The notes: generated from the letters alone by a model not told the origin. A stretch of 43,099 bases of DNA from Melioribacteraceae bacterium (GCA_026983795.1 JALSTI010000208.1:1-43099); one strand, 5' to 3'; shown: positions 8,692 through 18,482, numbered from the stretch's first letter. Program-made: numbers and translations.

Positions 8692-10134
8692 TTATTCACC
8701 ACCTTTAGAAAATAACATTACAGGAATAGTTTTAAATAAAACTTGTAAATCCAGCCATGGGGACATGTTGTTAATATAATATAAATCCAATACAACCGAA
8801 TCTATAAACGAAACTTTACTTCTACCCCAAACTTGCCAAACCCCGGTACAACCCGGCAGTACATTAACCCTTCTCTTTTGCCAGCTATCATAATTTTCAT
8901 ATTCATAAGGCAACGAAGGGCGCGGACCAACCAAACTCATATCTCCTTTAATTACATTGAACAGTTGGGGCAGTTCATCTAATGATGTTTTCCTTAGTAT
9001 TTTGCCTATCCATGTAACTCTACTTTGATTAATTATTTTTGTTCCTTTTTCATGCGGTTTGCTGTTTTTCATAAAATCTATCATCTTTTGCTTTCTTTCT
9101 TCATCATCTTCATTTTCAACTCTCATGGATCTGAATTTATAAAACTCAAATTTATATCCGTTTTTTCCCACTCTAATTTGTTTGTAAAATATTGGTCCCG
9201 GTGACGAAAGCTTAATTAATATTGCAATTATGAGCATTATGGGAGAAAGCACTAGTAAGACAACAATAGATATAAGTGTATCGAAAAATCTTTTAACTGC
9301 AAGCATAAAATTATTGTTATAATGAGGCGAAACACCTAAAACAGGAATGCCGGCGTATTTTTCAGTAGAGGTATTTACTTTTTGCGTCACAACATCAAAC
9401 AATTCCGAGCTTAATTTTACACTTATATTCAGTTTATTGCATTCGTCTAAAATTTCAAGAAGTCTGTCGTAATTAATATTATCAACAGCAATTAATACTT
9501 CGTTTACTTTATATTCCGTTTTAATCCGGGGAAGGTCTTCAATTCGCCCAATAATTTTCATTCCGTGAATAATTTCATTTTTTTTCGCTTCCCTGTCAAC
9601 CACAAATCCTTGAATATTTAAACCTTCGGGATTTTCAAACAATAATTTTGTAGCTAATAATTTTCCTGCGTTTCCATCTCCAACTATTACTATGTTATTC
9701 TTAAACGAACGATTTAATCTTAATAAGATTGATCTGAATAATCCGACTCTGAAAATAAATAGTAAAGGAATTGCAATAAGACAAAATATGAAAATAATTA
9801 ATCTTGAATCGAGAACCTCGGAAGATTTTACAAGATGTGAAATTACTACAATATTTAATGTACCGTAATAAAGAGATTTAATAATTGCCGTTAGGTGTGC
9901 AGAACGGTTAAGGATTATATTGATTTTGTATAATCCGTTTATTTGAAAAATAATAATAAAAAATAACGTTGCAATTAAGAAAAGAAATAAAATAGGTAAC
10001 GCAGCATCTACAAATTGGGAAAGGTTTAATGATTTATCGTATCTTACAAAATAGGCAGCCAGCAAAAACGCAAACGACAAAATACCAATATCGGCAAGCG
10101 TAAAATAATATTTGTACTTAGGAATTTTATTCAT
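8692..10134 (-). CDS. Undecaprenyl-phosphate sugar phosphotransferase (WbaP/CpsE type)
   Basis: Starts glycan repeat-unit assembly by moving a sugar-1-phosphate from a nucleotide sugar to undecaprenyl phosphate at the inner membrane. Architecture is the full polytopic form, about 480 residues: four or five N-terminal helices, a Rossmann-like CoA_binding_3 domain (IVIVGDGNAGK), a re-entrant helix (KRFFDTLISIVVLLVLSP), then the catalytic domain with SPGPIFYKQIRVG, FEFYKFRSM, LRKTSLDELPQL, N-IKGDMSLVGPRP and PGCTGVWQVWGRS. The Asp-Glu pair of SLDELPQ is the catalytic dyad of this superfamily. The frame opens with TTG at 10140; the ATG at 10134 is the more likely start. The sugar cannot be told, although WbaP-type enzymes commonly use UDP-Gal or UDP-Glc. 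Confidence 0.93.
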   Translation of the reverse strand: MNKIPKYKYYFTLADIGILSFAFLLAAYFVRYDKSLNLSQFVDAALPILFLFLIATLFFIIIFQINGLYKINIILNRSAHLTAIIKSLYYGTLNIVVISHLVKSSEVLDSRLIIFIFCLIAIPLLFIFRVGLFRSILLRLNRSFKNNIVIVGDGNAGKLLATKLLFENPEGLNIQGFVVDREAKKNEIIHGMKIIGRIEDLPRIKTEYKVNEVLIAVDNINYDRLLEILDECNKLNISVKLSSELFDVVTQKVNTSTEKYAGIPVLGVSPHYNNNFMLAVKRFFDTLISIVVLLVLSPIMLIIAILIKLSSPGPIFYKQIRVGKNGYKFEFYKFRSMRVENEDDEERKQKMIDFMKNSKPHEKGTKIINQSRVTWIGKILRKTSLDELPQLFNVIKGDMSLVGPRPSLPYEYENYDSWQKRRVNVLPGCTGVWQVWGRSKVSFIDSVVLDLYYINNMSPWLDLQVLFKTIPVMLFSKGGE

Positions 10135-10328
10135 ATCCAAATTATATTAATTTCAATTATAATTTACCACAAAAAAATGTTTAATCTAATTTATTTCTTT
10201 ACAAAGATTATACCTTCCGGTCAAATTCTAATTTCAATACGTTTAATAAAATTATTTTGATTCATATTAAAATATTTAAGATAAATCAAACTAGTATTTT
10301 CCTTTAATTTAATAAATGTGCATTAAAA

Positions 10329-10357
10329 AAGCCGACAAAAATTTCTTTAGTCGGCTT
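10329..10357 (-). terminator. Rho-independent terminator of the Wzc-like gene
   Basis: On the minus strand, stem AAGCCGAC/GTCGGCTT (8 bp; 10350-10357 with 10329-10336) is followed by a run of T, just past the stop of the gene at 10376. It separates the wzc-like gene from the phosphotransferase gene. Confidence 0.85.
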
Positions 10358-10375
10358 ATTAATAATTAACCAAGC

Positions 10376-12628
10376 TTATACTTTTGACCATTCTTTTTGT
10401 TTGGTTTCTTCCGCCCTATGATAATATTTTGTATGGTTGTATTTATTATATGATCTATAACCGGTTGTATTGTAGTCAAAATTATTCAGCACAACACCTA
10501 CAAACGATTTTTGACCGTTTTTAGTCATTAAGTCAACTGATTCAATCAACCAGTCAACCTGCGTGGTTGTAGCGAAAACTACTAAAATTGAAATATCAAC
10601 AAGATGCGAAAGAATTTCGGCATCCGTAATAGTCATGACAGGCGGCGAATCTAAAATTACGACATCATATTCTTGTTTTAATTTTTGTAAAAAGTCTTTC
10701 ATTTGTGCTGATGATAAAATTTCGGACGGATTAGTAGGTATTGTTCCCGCTGCAATATAATATAAATTTTCGATCGGGGTTTTCCTTATTACCTCTGAGA
10801 ACGACGCTTGTTTGAAAAGATAATTAGTAAATCCGGGGGAATTAATTCCATTAAACACAGCATGAATTCTGGGGATTCTTAAATCACAATCTAATATTAA
10901 AGTTTTTTTACCGGACTGAGCAAAACTTGCTGCCAAATTTGCCGCAACTGTCGTTTTCCCCTCTTGTGGTGCCGAAGAAGTAACAAGAATTGTCTTTGCT
11001 CCGTCTGTAAGTTTAGAAAATTGAATTCTTGTTCTTAATGATCTATAAGCTTCACCGGCAGCAACTTCATTAAATCCTTGCACAAATATTTCATTTTTTA
11101 TTTCATCCCGTTTGTAATTTTTCTTAAACTTTGGGATCCAAGCTATTACATTTAGGCCAAGATTTTCAATATCGTCTGGAGTTTTAACTGACTTATCGAA
11201 ATAATCCTTAAAAAAGACGAATCCAAATGCAACCCCAAATCCTAAAATTAAACCGAGTATGGAAATCAATAAACGGTTAGGTTTTGCAGGGCTGTAAGCA
11301 GGCTCTGCCGGACTCATTACAAGAACATTTCCCGGGGTTGATTGTTCATTGATCAAAGCTTCTTGATATTTATTTTCCAAAACCAAATAAAGTTTTTCCA
11401 AAGCTTTTCTTTTTCTTTCCAATCTTGCTAAATCCAACGCTTTTTTAGGCAATGCATTAAACTTCTGATCATATGATTTTAATACTTCATTTAATTGATT
11501 ATAGGAAGATAACAAGGTTTGATATTTAACTTGCTTTTCTAAAATTTTCTCTCCCAATTTTTTAATTTCTGTAGGGCTGGCTGCTAAAGCCTTTGACTGA
11601 TATTCCGCGATAGCTTGATTAAGTTTTTGTTTTAATCTGTTAATTTTTTGGTTATATTGCTGAATAAGCGCATTACTACCCGAACCTGAAGCCATAACTC
11701 TATTTTTTTGGATTTCTATATTTGTGATTTCTTCTTGTATCGCTTTAATGGTTGGTTCCGAAGCTTGTCCTTCCAAATATGGAGTTAACGTAGGATCCTT
11801 TTTAGCCATTTCACTTTTATACTGATTTAGAGCTGTTTTTGCAGCGGATAATTCAATTTTAACCCTTTCTTTTTCAGATTCGAAATTGGCATAAGTATTA
11901 ACCAATTCTGTAGCCTGTTGATCCAAGACTGCTCCGCCCGTCTGTAATTGATAGGCTTTTACATTATCTTCAGCTAATATTAATTCGTTTTGAATTTCAT
12001 CTTTTTGTTCCGCTAGAAAATCTTTTACTTTCGTTATTTGTTTTCTGCTGTCTTGTAAATTAAATTTTCTATAAACATCCGCATAAACATTTGCAACTAA
12101 AGCAGCTTCTCTTGGAGAAGAAGATTCTACTTTAATTTCCACAAAATCTAAACCGTCTTTTTGCTTTATTTCAACTTTGTCTAACAAAGTACTGGCTAAT
12201 GATTTATAGGATTTTAGCGTGGGTTGCTGTTTACTGAATAAAGAAGAATGCTGTCTTAATATAACATTAAAATCGTCAGTTTTTTGTAGATTTTTAAATG
12301 AATCAATTAATACTTGTGCAACCATTTCGCGAATAGTTTTATTCTTCATTATTTCAATTTGATTCGCAATAAATCTATCGGTACTGGCATTTCCAAATGT
12401 AGCGGGAAATGGAGAGTCTAAAATGTTCTGTCCTTCACTCTTTTTTATTCTTAATACAGTTTCACTTTTATATACGTCTTTAGCAGTCATGGCATAAATT
12501 AAAGTTACGCCAAATATTACTAAACTAATAATGAGAACAATAGTTAAATTAGAACGAATCAGATTCCAGTAATTTAATGTGGTCTTTACTTCAGTTCTTT
12601 TTTTCGAATTTGAAAATCTATTATTCAC
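10376..12628 (-). CDS. Wzc-like polysaccharide co-polymerase / BY-kinase
   Basis: Controls polymer chain length and export through a Wzz domain plus a bacterial tyrosine kinase. Order: N-terminal helix (LTIVLIISLVIFGVTLIYA), periplasmic Wzz region, long coiled coil (about residues 200-420), proline-rich stretch and second helix (PAEPAYSPAKPNRLLISIL...), then the kinase: Walker A APQEGKTT, Walker A' LILDCDLRIPRI, Walker B VVILDSPP, about 200 residues from the end. The tail has six tyrosines in its last 32 residues (YNTTGYRSYNKYNHTKYYH), the usual autophosphorylation cluster. The frame opens at a TTG at 12658, but a GTG at 12628 has AGGAG five bases upstream (12634-12638) and is preferred. It is its own transcription unit. 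Confidence 0.95.
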   Translation of the reverse strand: MNNRFSNSKKRTEVKTTLNYWNLIRSNLTIVLIISLVIFGVTLIYAMTAKDVYKSETVLRIKKSEGQNILDSPFPATFGNASTDRFIANQIEIMKNKTIREMVAQVLIDSFKNLQKTDDFNVILRQHSSLFSKQQPTLKSYKSLASTLLDKVEIKQKDGLDFVEIKVESSSPREAALVANVYADVYRKFNLQDSRKQITKVKDFLAEQKDEIQNELILAEDNVKAYQLQTGGAVLDQQATELVNTYANFESEKERVKIELSAAKTALNQYKSEMAKKDPTLTPYLEGQASEPTIKAIQEEITNIEIQKNRVMASGSGSNALIQQYNQKINRLKQKLNQAIAEYQSKALAASPTEIKKLGEKILEKQVKYQTLLSSYNQLNEVLKSYDQKFNALPKKALDLARLERKRKALEKLYLVLENKYQEALINEQSTPGNVLVMSPAEPAYSPAKPNRLLISILGLILGFGVAFGFVFFKDYFDKSVKTPDDIENLGLNVIAWIPKFKKNYKRDEIKNEIFVQGFNEVAAGEAYRSLRTRIQFSKLTDGAKTILVTSSAPQEGKTTVAANLAASFAQSGKKTLILDCDLRIPRIHAVFNGINSPGFTNYLFKQASFSEVIRKTPIENLYYIAAGTIPTNPSEILSSAQMKDFLQKLKQEYDVVILDSPPVMTITDAEILSHLVDISILVVFATTTQVDWLIESVDLMTKNGQKSFVGVVLNNFDYNTTGYRSYNKYNHTKYYHRAEETKQKEWSKV

Positions 12629-12658
12629 TTTTACTCCTAAAATTATTTGCTTTACCAA

Positions 12659-13013
12659 TAAATTTTATTAGTGCGCTTTAACACCAATAGTAAAATATTA
12701 TAAAATAAAAATCAATCTCTACAAAGAAAATATAGTATTATAATATCGAAGATTTTATTAAAATATTTAATGTTTTTAATTTATGATATTTTTTTTAAAA
12801 AGTCATCCGTAATTGTTTTTTGTTTTTCCTAACAAGCAAAATTTATGCCCATTAAATCATTGTTTCATTTTAATAATTTAATGGAAAAATAGCCTTAAAT
12901 TTTGATATTGATCATACAACCAATACTTAAATTGAGTTTCATTCCACTTTACTTTAAAAAAATTATCATAATAACTCCCTTTGTGTCTCTTATTGAGAAA
13001 TAGTTGCATTAAA
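12659..13013. promoter_or_regulatory. Intergenic region carrying the wzc upstream signals
   Basis: About 350 bases without a gene, very AT-rich. It must hold the promoter for the leftward wzc-like gene because a terminator lies at its right end. A 9-bp inverted repeat (CCATTAAAT at 12849-12857 and ATTTAATGG at 12876-12884) could be an operator. No -10/-35 pair could be fixed with confidence. Confidence 0.4.
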
Positions 13014-13046
13014 AAAGCCGCCCGAATTTTAAATTTGGACGGCTTT
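13014..13046 (-). terminator. Rho-independent terminator of the LamG/T9SS gene
   Basis: Minus-strand stem AAAGCCGTCC/GGGCGGCTTT (one G-U pair) followed by TTTAATGCA, starting about 40 bases after the stop of the gene at 13089. The flank shares a 16-base match (TGCATTAAAAAAGCCG) with the wzc terminator. Confidence 0.85.
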
Positions 13047-13088
13047 TATACTGGGAGTCAATCAAGAAAAATATCTATTTTCTTGAAA

Positions 13089-15923
13089 CTATTTTAGTAA
13101 GATCATCTTCTTACTATCAACAAATTTCTTTCCATTATTGCCTACGGCATTTATGGTATAAATGTAAATTCCACTCGTCAATTGAGAAGCATCAAAATTT
13201 ACCGTATGCCAACCGGCGCCAAAATTATTTCTTGCTAACTCAATCAATCTTTGACCCAGTAAGTTATAAACCGTAATTGTTACATCCGCTTTTTCAGGTA
13301 ATCCGAATCTAATTGTGGTAGAAGGATTAAACGGATTCGGATAGTTTTGCTTAAGACTGAATTCAGTGGGTAACGATTCTCCCTCATTTTCAACCCCAAC
13401 CAAAACATCTATCAAAAATTCGTTACTGTATTGTGAAACGGTATCTTTATTAAATGCATATACACGATACAAATACGAAGTAGAATCTGATACATTTACA
13501 TCCATATAACTTGTTGAATCTTGAGCAACTGTGTCAACAACTTCAAAGGTGGAACCGACTGCCGTGCTTCTTTTTTCAATTACAAATCCGTCTTCATTAT
13601 CGGAATTATCTACCCAAGTTAATACGGGAACTCCGAATTGAGGATGTAATGAACCAGCCAAATCGGTTGGTGCATTAATTGGTACAATTACTGTCGTAAC
13701 ATTTAATGTGTCACTATAATAGGAATAATTAATGGAATTAAAAGCTTTTACTCTGTAATAATAAGCAGTATTACTAAGTACGGTAGAATCTACGAAATTT
13801 GTAGTATTAGCTGTCAACGTATCCAGCACAACGAAATTCGAAGGATCATTTGTAGAACGTTCTACAACGAACCCATCTTCATTGGTTGAATTATCTGTCC
13901 AACTAAAAGCAACCACACCTGGATTATTTGATACTAAGGTTAGGTTACTGGGTGAATTAACAACTCCAAATGGACCTAATTCATAGTTATGTGTTATTTC
14001 CTGTTGACTTAAAGAACGCGGGAAAATAGCGATATAATTTAATAATCCTAACCAAGGTCTAGAATCAATTAGCTCATTACCTAATGAAAGCCTGTATGTA
14101 TTATTCCAATTAGAAAAGTCACCGTTAGCAGCCATCGATGCTACGACTTGTCCGTTTATATAAAGTTTTCCGCCGTTTGTGTTATCGTATGTATAAACTA
14201 CATATTGGAATCCTTGACTAACCATTCCGGCCGGGCTTGATAATGCAGGGACACCGTTATCATCCGTACCCGAAGTTCTGGTCCTGAACTCATAACTACT
14301 TCCATTTTGGAGTAGAGAGAAGTTTCTGTAAAGTCCGTCTTGAGAAACGGTTAGAATACGTGCCGGACCGCTTTGTGAAGTATCAGCCGGGGCTATCCAG
14401 GCTTCCACTGTCAAAGCATTACTTGCCGTACATTCATTATAAATTTTGGTAGCTGCCGTTCCGGATAAAATTGTTGGTTCCGAAACAATCTTTAAACCGT
14501 TTAAGTTCCAAGATACAGCCGACGGGGAATTGATTGTTAAATCCAACGGAGTACCAAAACCGGAAACATCAGAGACAGATTCTCCACTTCCCTCGTTAAA
14601 TTTATAAAGCGCTACCACGCCATCGGTTACTCGGCTATCAGGTAATAAAACATTTAATTGAGCAGGATTGCTCGCAGTACTACCATCTGAATTTGATATT
14701 ATACATCTATAGGAACCGGAATCACTTTGTTGAATATCAAATATGGTATAGGTCTTTGATGTTGCTCCTGTAATATCTGTACCATTTTTCTGCCATTGGT
14801 AGCTCATCGGATTTGTACCAACAGCCTCAACTGAGAATGAGACCGTATCACCGGCAAATGCATATTGATCACTCGGTTGGTTAATAATATAAGGCGTAGT
14901 TTCATGATTGACACCTAAAGAATAATTTTGGTTCACTTCCACATCGGTTAAGTGTCTATTATAAATTGAAAGCAAATAATATTCCCCTAACCAAGGTAAA
15001 CTGGCATCTTTTTCATTTGCAAGAAGTAACTTGAACGTATCATCCCAATTGGAAAAATCTCCCGATGAAGTTCCTGAACTATCTACTACTCCGTTTATGT
15101 AACATTTCCAATTTCCATTGGCATCTCTGGTAAAAACAATATGTGTAAGCTGGGTGTTTACAGCTCCCACACTTGAAAAGCCCACAGAAGGTAAACCGTT
15201 ATTATCTGTTGCCGTGGTTCTGGCTCTGAATTCATATGTAGTTCCGAAGACCGGACCCATTGCAAAGTTTCTGGCTGACAGTCCGCTGGAGTTAGTTACA
15301 ATATTACGCATTCCGGAAACATTGTTTTCATCAGGTCTTACCCAAGCTTCAATTGTTATTTCATTACTTGATTTACAAGCCGAGATTATTTTAGTTGCTG
15401 GATCAAGTGATCTAATAATACTACTACCATTTATCTTTAATCCATAAGGTGTCCAGCTTACCGCATCAGGAGTTGATATTCTTAATTTTAAAGGTGTTCC
15501 AACTCCGGAATGATCATTTATGTTAATTCCGCTTCCTTCATTAAAATCATAAAGGACCTGAATACTATTTTGAATTCTTACTCCGCTTTCACTCACATAC
15601 AGTTTAACCGTATTAGTTTCAACCGAACCCTGTGAATTTGATACAACGCAAGAATATGTTGAATTGTTATCTCCAATAACGGTCGGAGGGACAGTATAAG
15701 ACGGTGTATCGGATAATGCTATATTTACACCATCTTTTTTCCATTGATAATGTAATGTATCGGCACCGGTAGCTACAACCGTAAATGTAGCGGTCTGACC
15801 GACAATAGTTCCTTGATCAACCGGTTGTTGAACAATAGAAGGCGCTTGTCCGAATACAAGCATGTTGAAGCTGCTGAAAATTACGAATAATGCAGCTACC
15901 CAAAATGTTTTTCCTATTTTCAT
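13089..15923 (-). CDS. Secreted Ig-LamG-Ig-LamG-FN3-FN3 protein with T9SS sorting domain
   Basis: A 944-residue cell-surface protein. Order: signal peptide (1-26, cleavage after FGQ), Ig-like 1 (27-111, with YQWKKDG and YSCVVSN), LamG/concanavalin-like 1 (114-337), Ig-like 2 (343-426), LamG 2 (430-651), FN3-like 1 (656-745) and 2 (749-841), and a type A T9SS C-terminal domain (855-944: QNYPNPFNPSTT ... YNLLGQ ... SGIYIYTI ... KKMILLK). There is no catalytic domain, so it is probably a glycan-binding or structural adhesin; LamG folds often bind carbohydrate. AGGAG lies seven bases upstream of the ATG. It is the last gene after two GT2 genes, with 48 bases between, so polymer synthesis and this surface protein are probably co-expressed. 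Confidence 0.9.
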   Translation of the reverse strand: MKIGKTFWVAALFVIFSSFNMLVFGQAPSIVQQPVDQGTIVGQTATFTVVATGADTLHYQWKKDGVNIALSDTPSYTVPPTVIGDNNSTYSCVVSNSQGSVETNTVKLYVSESGVRIQNSIQVLYDFNEGSGININDHSGVGTPLKLRISTPDAVSWTPYGLKINGSSIIRSLDPATKIISACKSSNEITIEAWVRPDENNVSGMRNIVTNSSGLSARNFAMGPVFGTTYEFRARTTATDNNGLPSVGFSSVGAVNTQLTHIVFTRDANGNWKCYINGVVDSSGTSSGDFSNWDDTFKLLLANEKDASLPWLGEYYLLSIYNRHLTDVEVNQNYSLGVNHETTPYIINQPSDQYAFAGDTVSFSVEAVGTNPMSYQWQKNGTDITGATSKTYTIFDIQQSDSGSYRCIISNSDGSTASNPAQLNVLLPDSRVTDGVVALYKFNEGSGESVSDVSGFGTPLDLTINSPSAVSWNLNGLKIVSEPTILSGTAATKIYNECTASNALTVEAWIAPADTSQSGPARILTVSQDGLYRNFSLLQNGSSYEFRTRTSGTDDNGVPALSSPAGMVSQGFQYVVYTYDNTNGGKLYINGQVVASMAANGDFSNWNNTYRLSLGNELIDSRPWLGLLNYIAIFPRSLSQQEITHNYELGPFGVVNSPSNLTLVSNNPGVVAFSWTDNSTNEDGFVVERSTNDPSNFVVLDTLTANTTNFVDSTVLSNTAYYYRVKAFNSINYSYYSDTLNVTTVIVPINAPTDLAGSLHPQFGVPVLTWVDNSDNEDGFVIEKRSTAVGSTFEVVDTVAQDSTSYMDVNVSDSTSYLYRVYAFNKDTVSQYSNEFLIDVLVGVENEGESLPTEFSLKQNYPNPFNPSTTIRFGLPEKADVTITVYNLLGQRLIELARNNFGAGWHTVNFDASQLTSGIYIYTINAVGNNGKKFVDSKKMILLK

Positions 15924-15971
15924 AAAAGAACTCCTGTATTTTTTTATATGATGTTTAGTTAATTATTAAGT

Positions 15972-16982
15972 TTATAAATTATTTAGTTCTTGCGAAGGTT
16001 CTTTAATTATTTTTTCACCAATTTTGTCAACATTGGTTTTGGGAGAAATAACATCTTCAATTATATAATCTTTTATATCTTTGGCATGGGTAAAAATTAT
16101 TAATTCCCCTATCAATCCTATAGAAAAGGCTAAAACGCCAAAAACTATGAGCAATATACTGACCAATAAAATTGGTCTATCGGCAAGAGGCACACCTAAA
16201 AAGGCTCTTTGAATAAAGAGGTAAATTCCTAGTATTAAGCCCAACAGGAAAATAATTAAACCCGAACTTCCGAAAAACCTTATCGGTTTCTTAGTAAATT
16301 TCACTAAAAAGAACATTGAAATTAATTCGAGGAATCGTTGCACATAATTTTGCAAAGGATAAAAAGATTGCCTTATATCCTTTTTATGCTGTGTAACCTT
16401 AACTTCTTTTACCTTAAAACCGTAACGCCAAGCCCAAAGCGGTAAAAACCTGTCTTGGTCACCATACATGTAAATAGTTTCCAATACTTCACGCTTAAAC
16501 GCCCTTACATTACATTTTAAATCATGAAATTTAATTCCGAGAAACAATTTAATTACAGAATTGAACATTTTGGATTGAAGACTATTTAAAGCACTGTCGA
16601 GCCTCGGGAATCTCCACCCGACTGCCATATCGTTTGTTTTTAGTGTATCAACCAATTTTTTATAATCTTTTGCCTCAACTTGGTAATATGAAGGAAGAGT
16701 TAAAATGTATTTTCCGTTAGAATTGTTAAAGCCAATTTCCAAAGCTGTTGCGTCTCCAAACCACCTTCCTAATTTTATAATTTTAACTTTTTCGCCGTTT
16801 TTGTTCAGTTCCAGTAATTGATCATAAATTTCCGGAAGCGCTCCATCTATCACATAAACAACCTCATAGTCTAATCCTGTGTTTTCCAGTCCCTTTTTGT
16901 ATTCATAAAACAAGGATTTTGGATCATCGTAATAATATTTTTCATAGTAAACAACAATTGCAGATATAATATCAGATTGCAT
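15972..16982 (-). CDS. GT2-fold glycosyltransferase paralogue, probably inactive
   Basis: A 336-residue homologue of polyprenyl-phosphate hexosyltransferases (DPM1/GtrB group): cytoplasmic GT-A domain, then two C-terminal helices (about 237-257 and 270-297). It aligns along its length with the next gene (for instance LDSALNSLQSKMF with QDNALSRKLPSKI). However, the metal-binding DGD (residues 94-96 of the neighbour) is replaced by PSY (97-99) and the nucleotide-binding DDGSTD by IDGALP. The usual GT2 chemistry therefore looks lost. The frame is intact and shows no decay, so it may be a non-catalytic partner of the neighbour or use different chemistry. It lies 22 bases after the active paralogue. 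Confidence 0.85.
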   Translation of the reverse strand: MQSDIISAIVVYYEKYYYDDPKSLFYEYKKGLENTGLDYEVVYVIDGALPEIYDQLLELNKNGEKVKIIKLGRWFGDATALEIGFNNSNGKYILTLPSYYQVEAKDYKKLVDTLKTNDMAVGWRFPRLDSALNSLQSKMFNSVIKLFLGIKFHDLKCNVRAFKREVLETIYMYGDQDRFLPLWAWRYGFKVKEVKVTQHKKDIRQSFYPLQNYVQRFLELISMFFLVKFTKKPIRFFGSSGLIIFLLGLILGIYLFIQRAFLGVPLADRPILLVSILLIVFGVLAFSIGLIGELIIFTHAKDIKDYIIEDVISPKTNVDKIGEKIIKEPSQELNNL

Positions 16983-17004
16983 AAAATTACGTTCCCAGTA
17001 TATG

Positions 17005-17940
17005 TTAAAACTTATATTTGAAATTGTACATATTTTCTATTTTGATATTCCCGCTTCTATAAATCAGATGACTGATAATACCAAAAAACAATAGTGTAAG
17101 ACTTAAAACTCCAAAAAGAATACTGATTCCCAAAGTGACAACCACAGTTTCTTGATGAAATACAGTAATCTGAACTATGGAAATTAAAAAAGCCAAAACA
17201 CACAAAAGTCCGCTTATAAACGAAGCAGCTCCGAAACTGAAAAGAGGTTTTGAAAAAGATGAGAATACAGTTTTAAGAGCAAATAAATCCAAAATAACTT
17301 TATAAATACGGGATAATCCGTACTTGGAAGAACCGTATTTCCGTGGATGGTGTTTGACTTTTATTTGTGTAAACTTTGCGCCGGCTAAAGCTGTAATAAC
17401 CGGCAAAAGTCTGTGCATCTCAGAATACATCGGAAAATTATTTATAATTTCCGCTTTATAAGCACGAATGGCACAACCGTTATCTTTTACAGGAACTCCA
17501 GTAACGGTTCTAACTAACCAATTGGCTATTTTTGACGGTAATTTTCTGGATAATGCATTATCTTGACGATTATAACGCCAACCCAAAACAATATCATTAC
17601 CCTCTTTAAGTTTTTCGATCATGTTTCCAATATCTTCAGGGTCATTTTGTAAATCGCCATCCATTGTTACTATATATCTTCCACTTGCATGTTGGAAACC
17701 AGCATGAAGCCCTGTTGTTTGCCCGTAGTTTCTTTTAAGTTTCACAACTTTTACGTTTGTACTATTCTGAGTCAATTGTATTGCTTTTTCTAACGTTCTG
17801 TCCGTACTTCCGTCATCAACAATTATCAATTCATAAGTATAATCAAGCTTACCCATTGCTTTTGAGACAGCTTCGTATAAGGGAATAATTGATTCTTCCT
17901 CGTTATAAAAAGGTATTACAATGGATATATCCATATACAT
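17005..17940 (-). CDS. Polyprenyl-phosphate glycosyltransferase (GtrB/DPM1-like GT2)
   Basis: Transfers a sugar from a nucleotide donor to polyprenyl phosphate on the cytoplasmic face, giving a lipid-linked sugar for later use outside. 311 residues: GT-A domain with IVIPFYNEE, VDDGSTDRT (D42-D43), the metal-binding D94-G-D96 in VTMDGDLQNDPEDI, the GWRYNRQD loop, then two C-terminal helices (about 233-260 and 266-292), the classic GtrB layout. It is the first gene of a unit that continues with its degenerate paralogue and the T9SS LamG protein. No GtrA-like flippase is next to it. An ATG at 17940 or 17934 could be the start. Confidence 0.93.
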   Translation of the reverse strand: MYMDISIVIPFYNEEESIIPLYEAVSKAMGKLDYTYELIIVDDGSTDRTLEKAIQLTQNSTNVKVVKLKRNYGQTTGLHAGFQHASGRYIVTMDGDLQNDPEDIGNMIEKLKEGNDIVLGWRYNRQDNALSRKLPSKIANWLVRTVTGVPVKDNGCAIRAYKAEIINNFPMYSEMHRLLPVITALAGAKFTQIKVKHHPRKYGSSKYGLSRIYKVILDLFALKTVFSSFSKPLFSFGAASFISGLLCVLAFLISIVQITVFHQETVVVTLGISILFGVLSLTLLFFGIISHLIYRSGNIKIENMYNFKYKF

Positions 17941-18482
17941 ATTTTTGTTTTATAATTTTTAAAGAATAATCATAAATCGTGCCGTACTAAAATGCGTACT
18001 ATGAATTATGTTATTATCGGATATAAATAAGAATTATTTAATATTATTGATTTTCTTTTCAATAAAAACAATTTTAATTAATGCAAGTAACAAAAAAAAA
18101 TTATAAAGAGCAACTAAATATTTTATTTTTAAGAAGATAGAACATTTTACTTAAAGTAAATTCTTTGCACGGTTTTTATAGAGTTCGCCCTCAAAAACCC
18201 GTCTTTGAATTCACAGGAAGTTGGAAAAAATGCTTAATAGCTTAAGATTTTACTGATTTGCTTAAAAAGTTGGAAATACTTTTAAGATAAGAAGGAATAT
18301 TTAGAATAGATTTAAGGTAAGCCAATGTGGATATAAAAATTTTCTTAAAATAATATGTAAGAAAAAAAATGTAAAAAAATTTTACAGAACAATATCCTTT
18401 TTACATAAAACTTTGCTTTTTTATTTACCGGATAAAGTAAACCGGCCTATTATAAAAGTCTTAGTTAAAATTACATCATAAG
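17941..18482. promoter_or_regulatory. AT-rich 540-base gap
   Basis: No gene could be supported here on either strand. By position it should hold the promoter for the GT2/GT2/LamG unit that reads leftwards and the end of the SGNH gene transcript. A short GC-rich patch (CCGG repeated at 18429-18443) forms only weak hairpins, and no clear rho-independent terminator or promoter pair was found. Confidence 0.4.

Noticed and set aside
15118-15447. 109-residue plus-strand frame inside the LamG/T9SS gene
   Set aside because: Antisense to a LamG domain with strong domain evidence; no start signal, low complexity.
17941-18482. A strong terminator at the GC-rich CCGG patch after the SGNH gene
   Set aside because: The CCGG elements pair only over about five bases, and no T-run follows on the minus strand.
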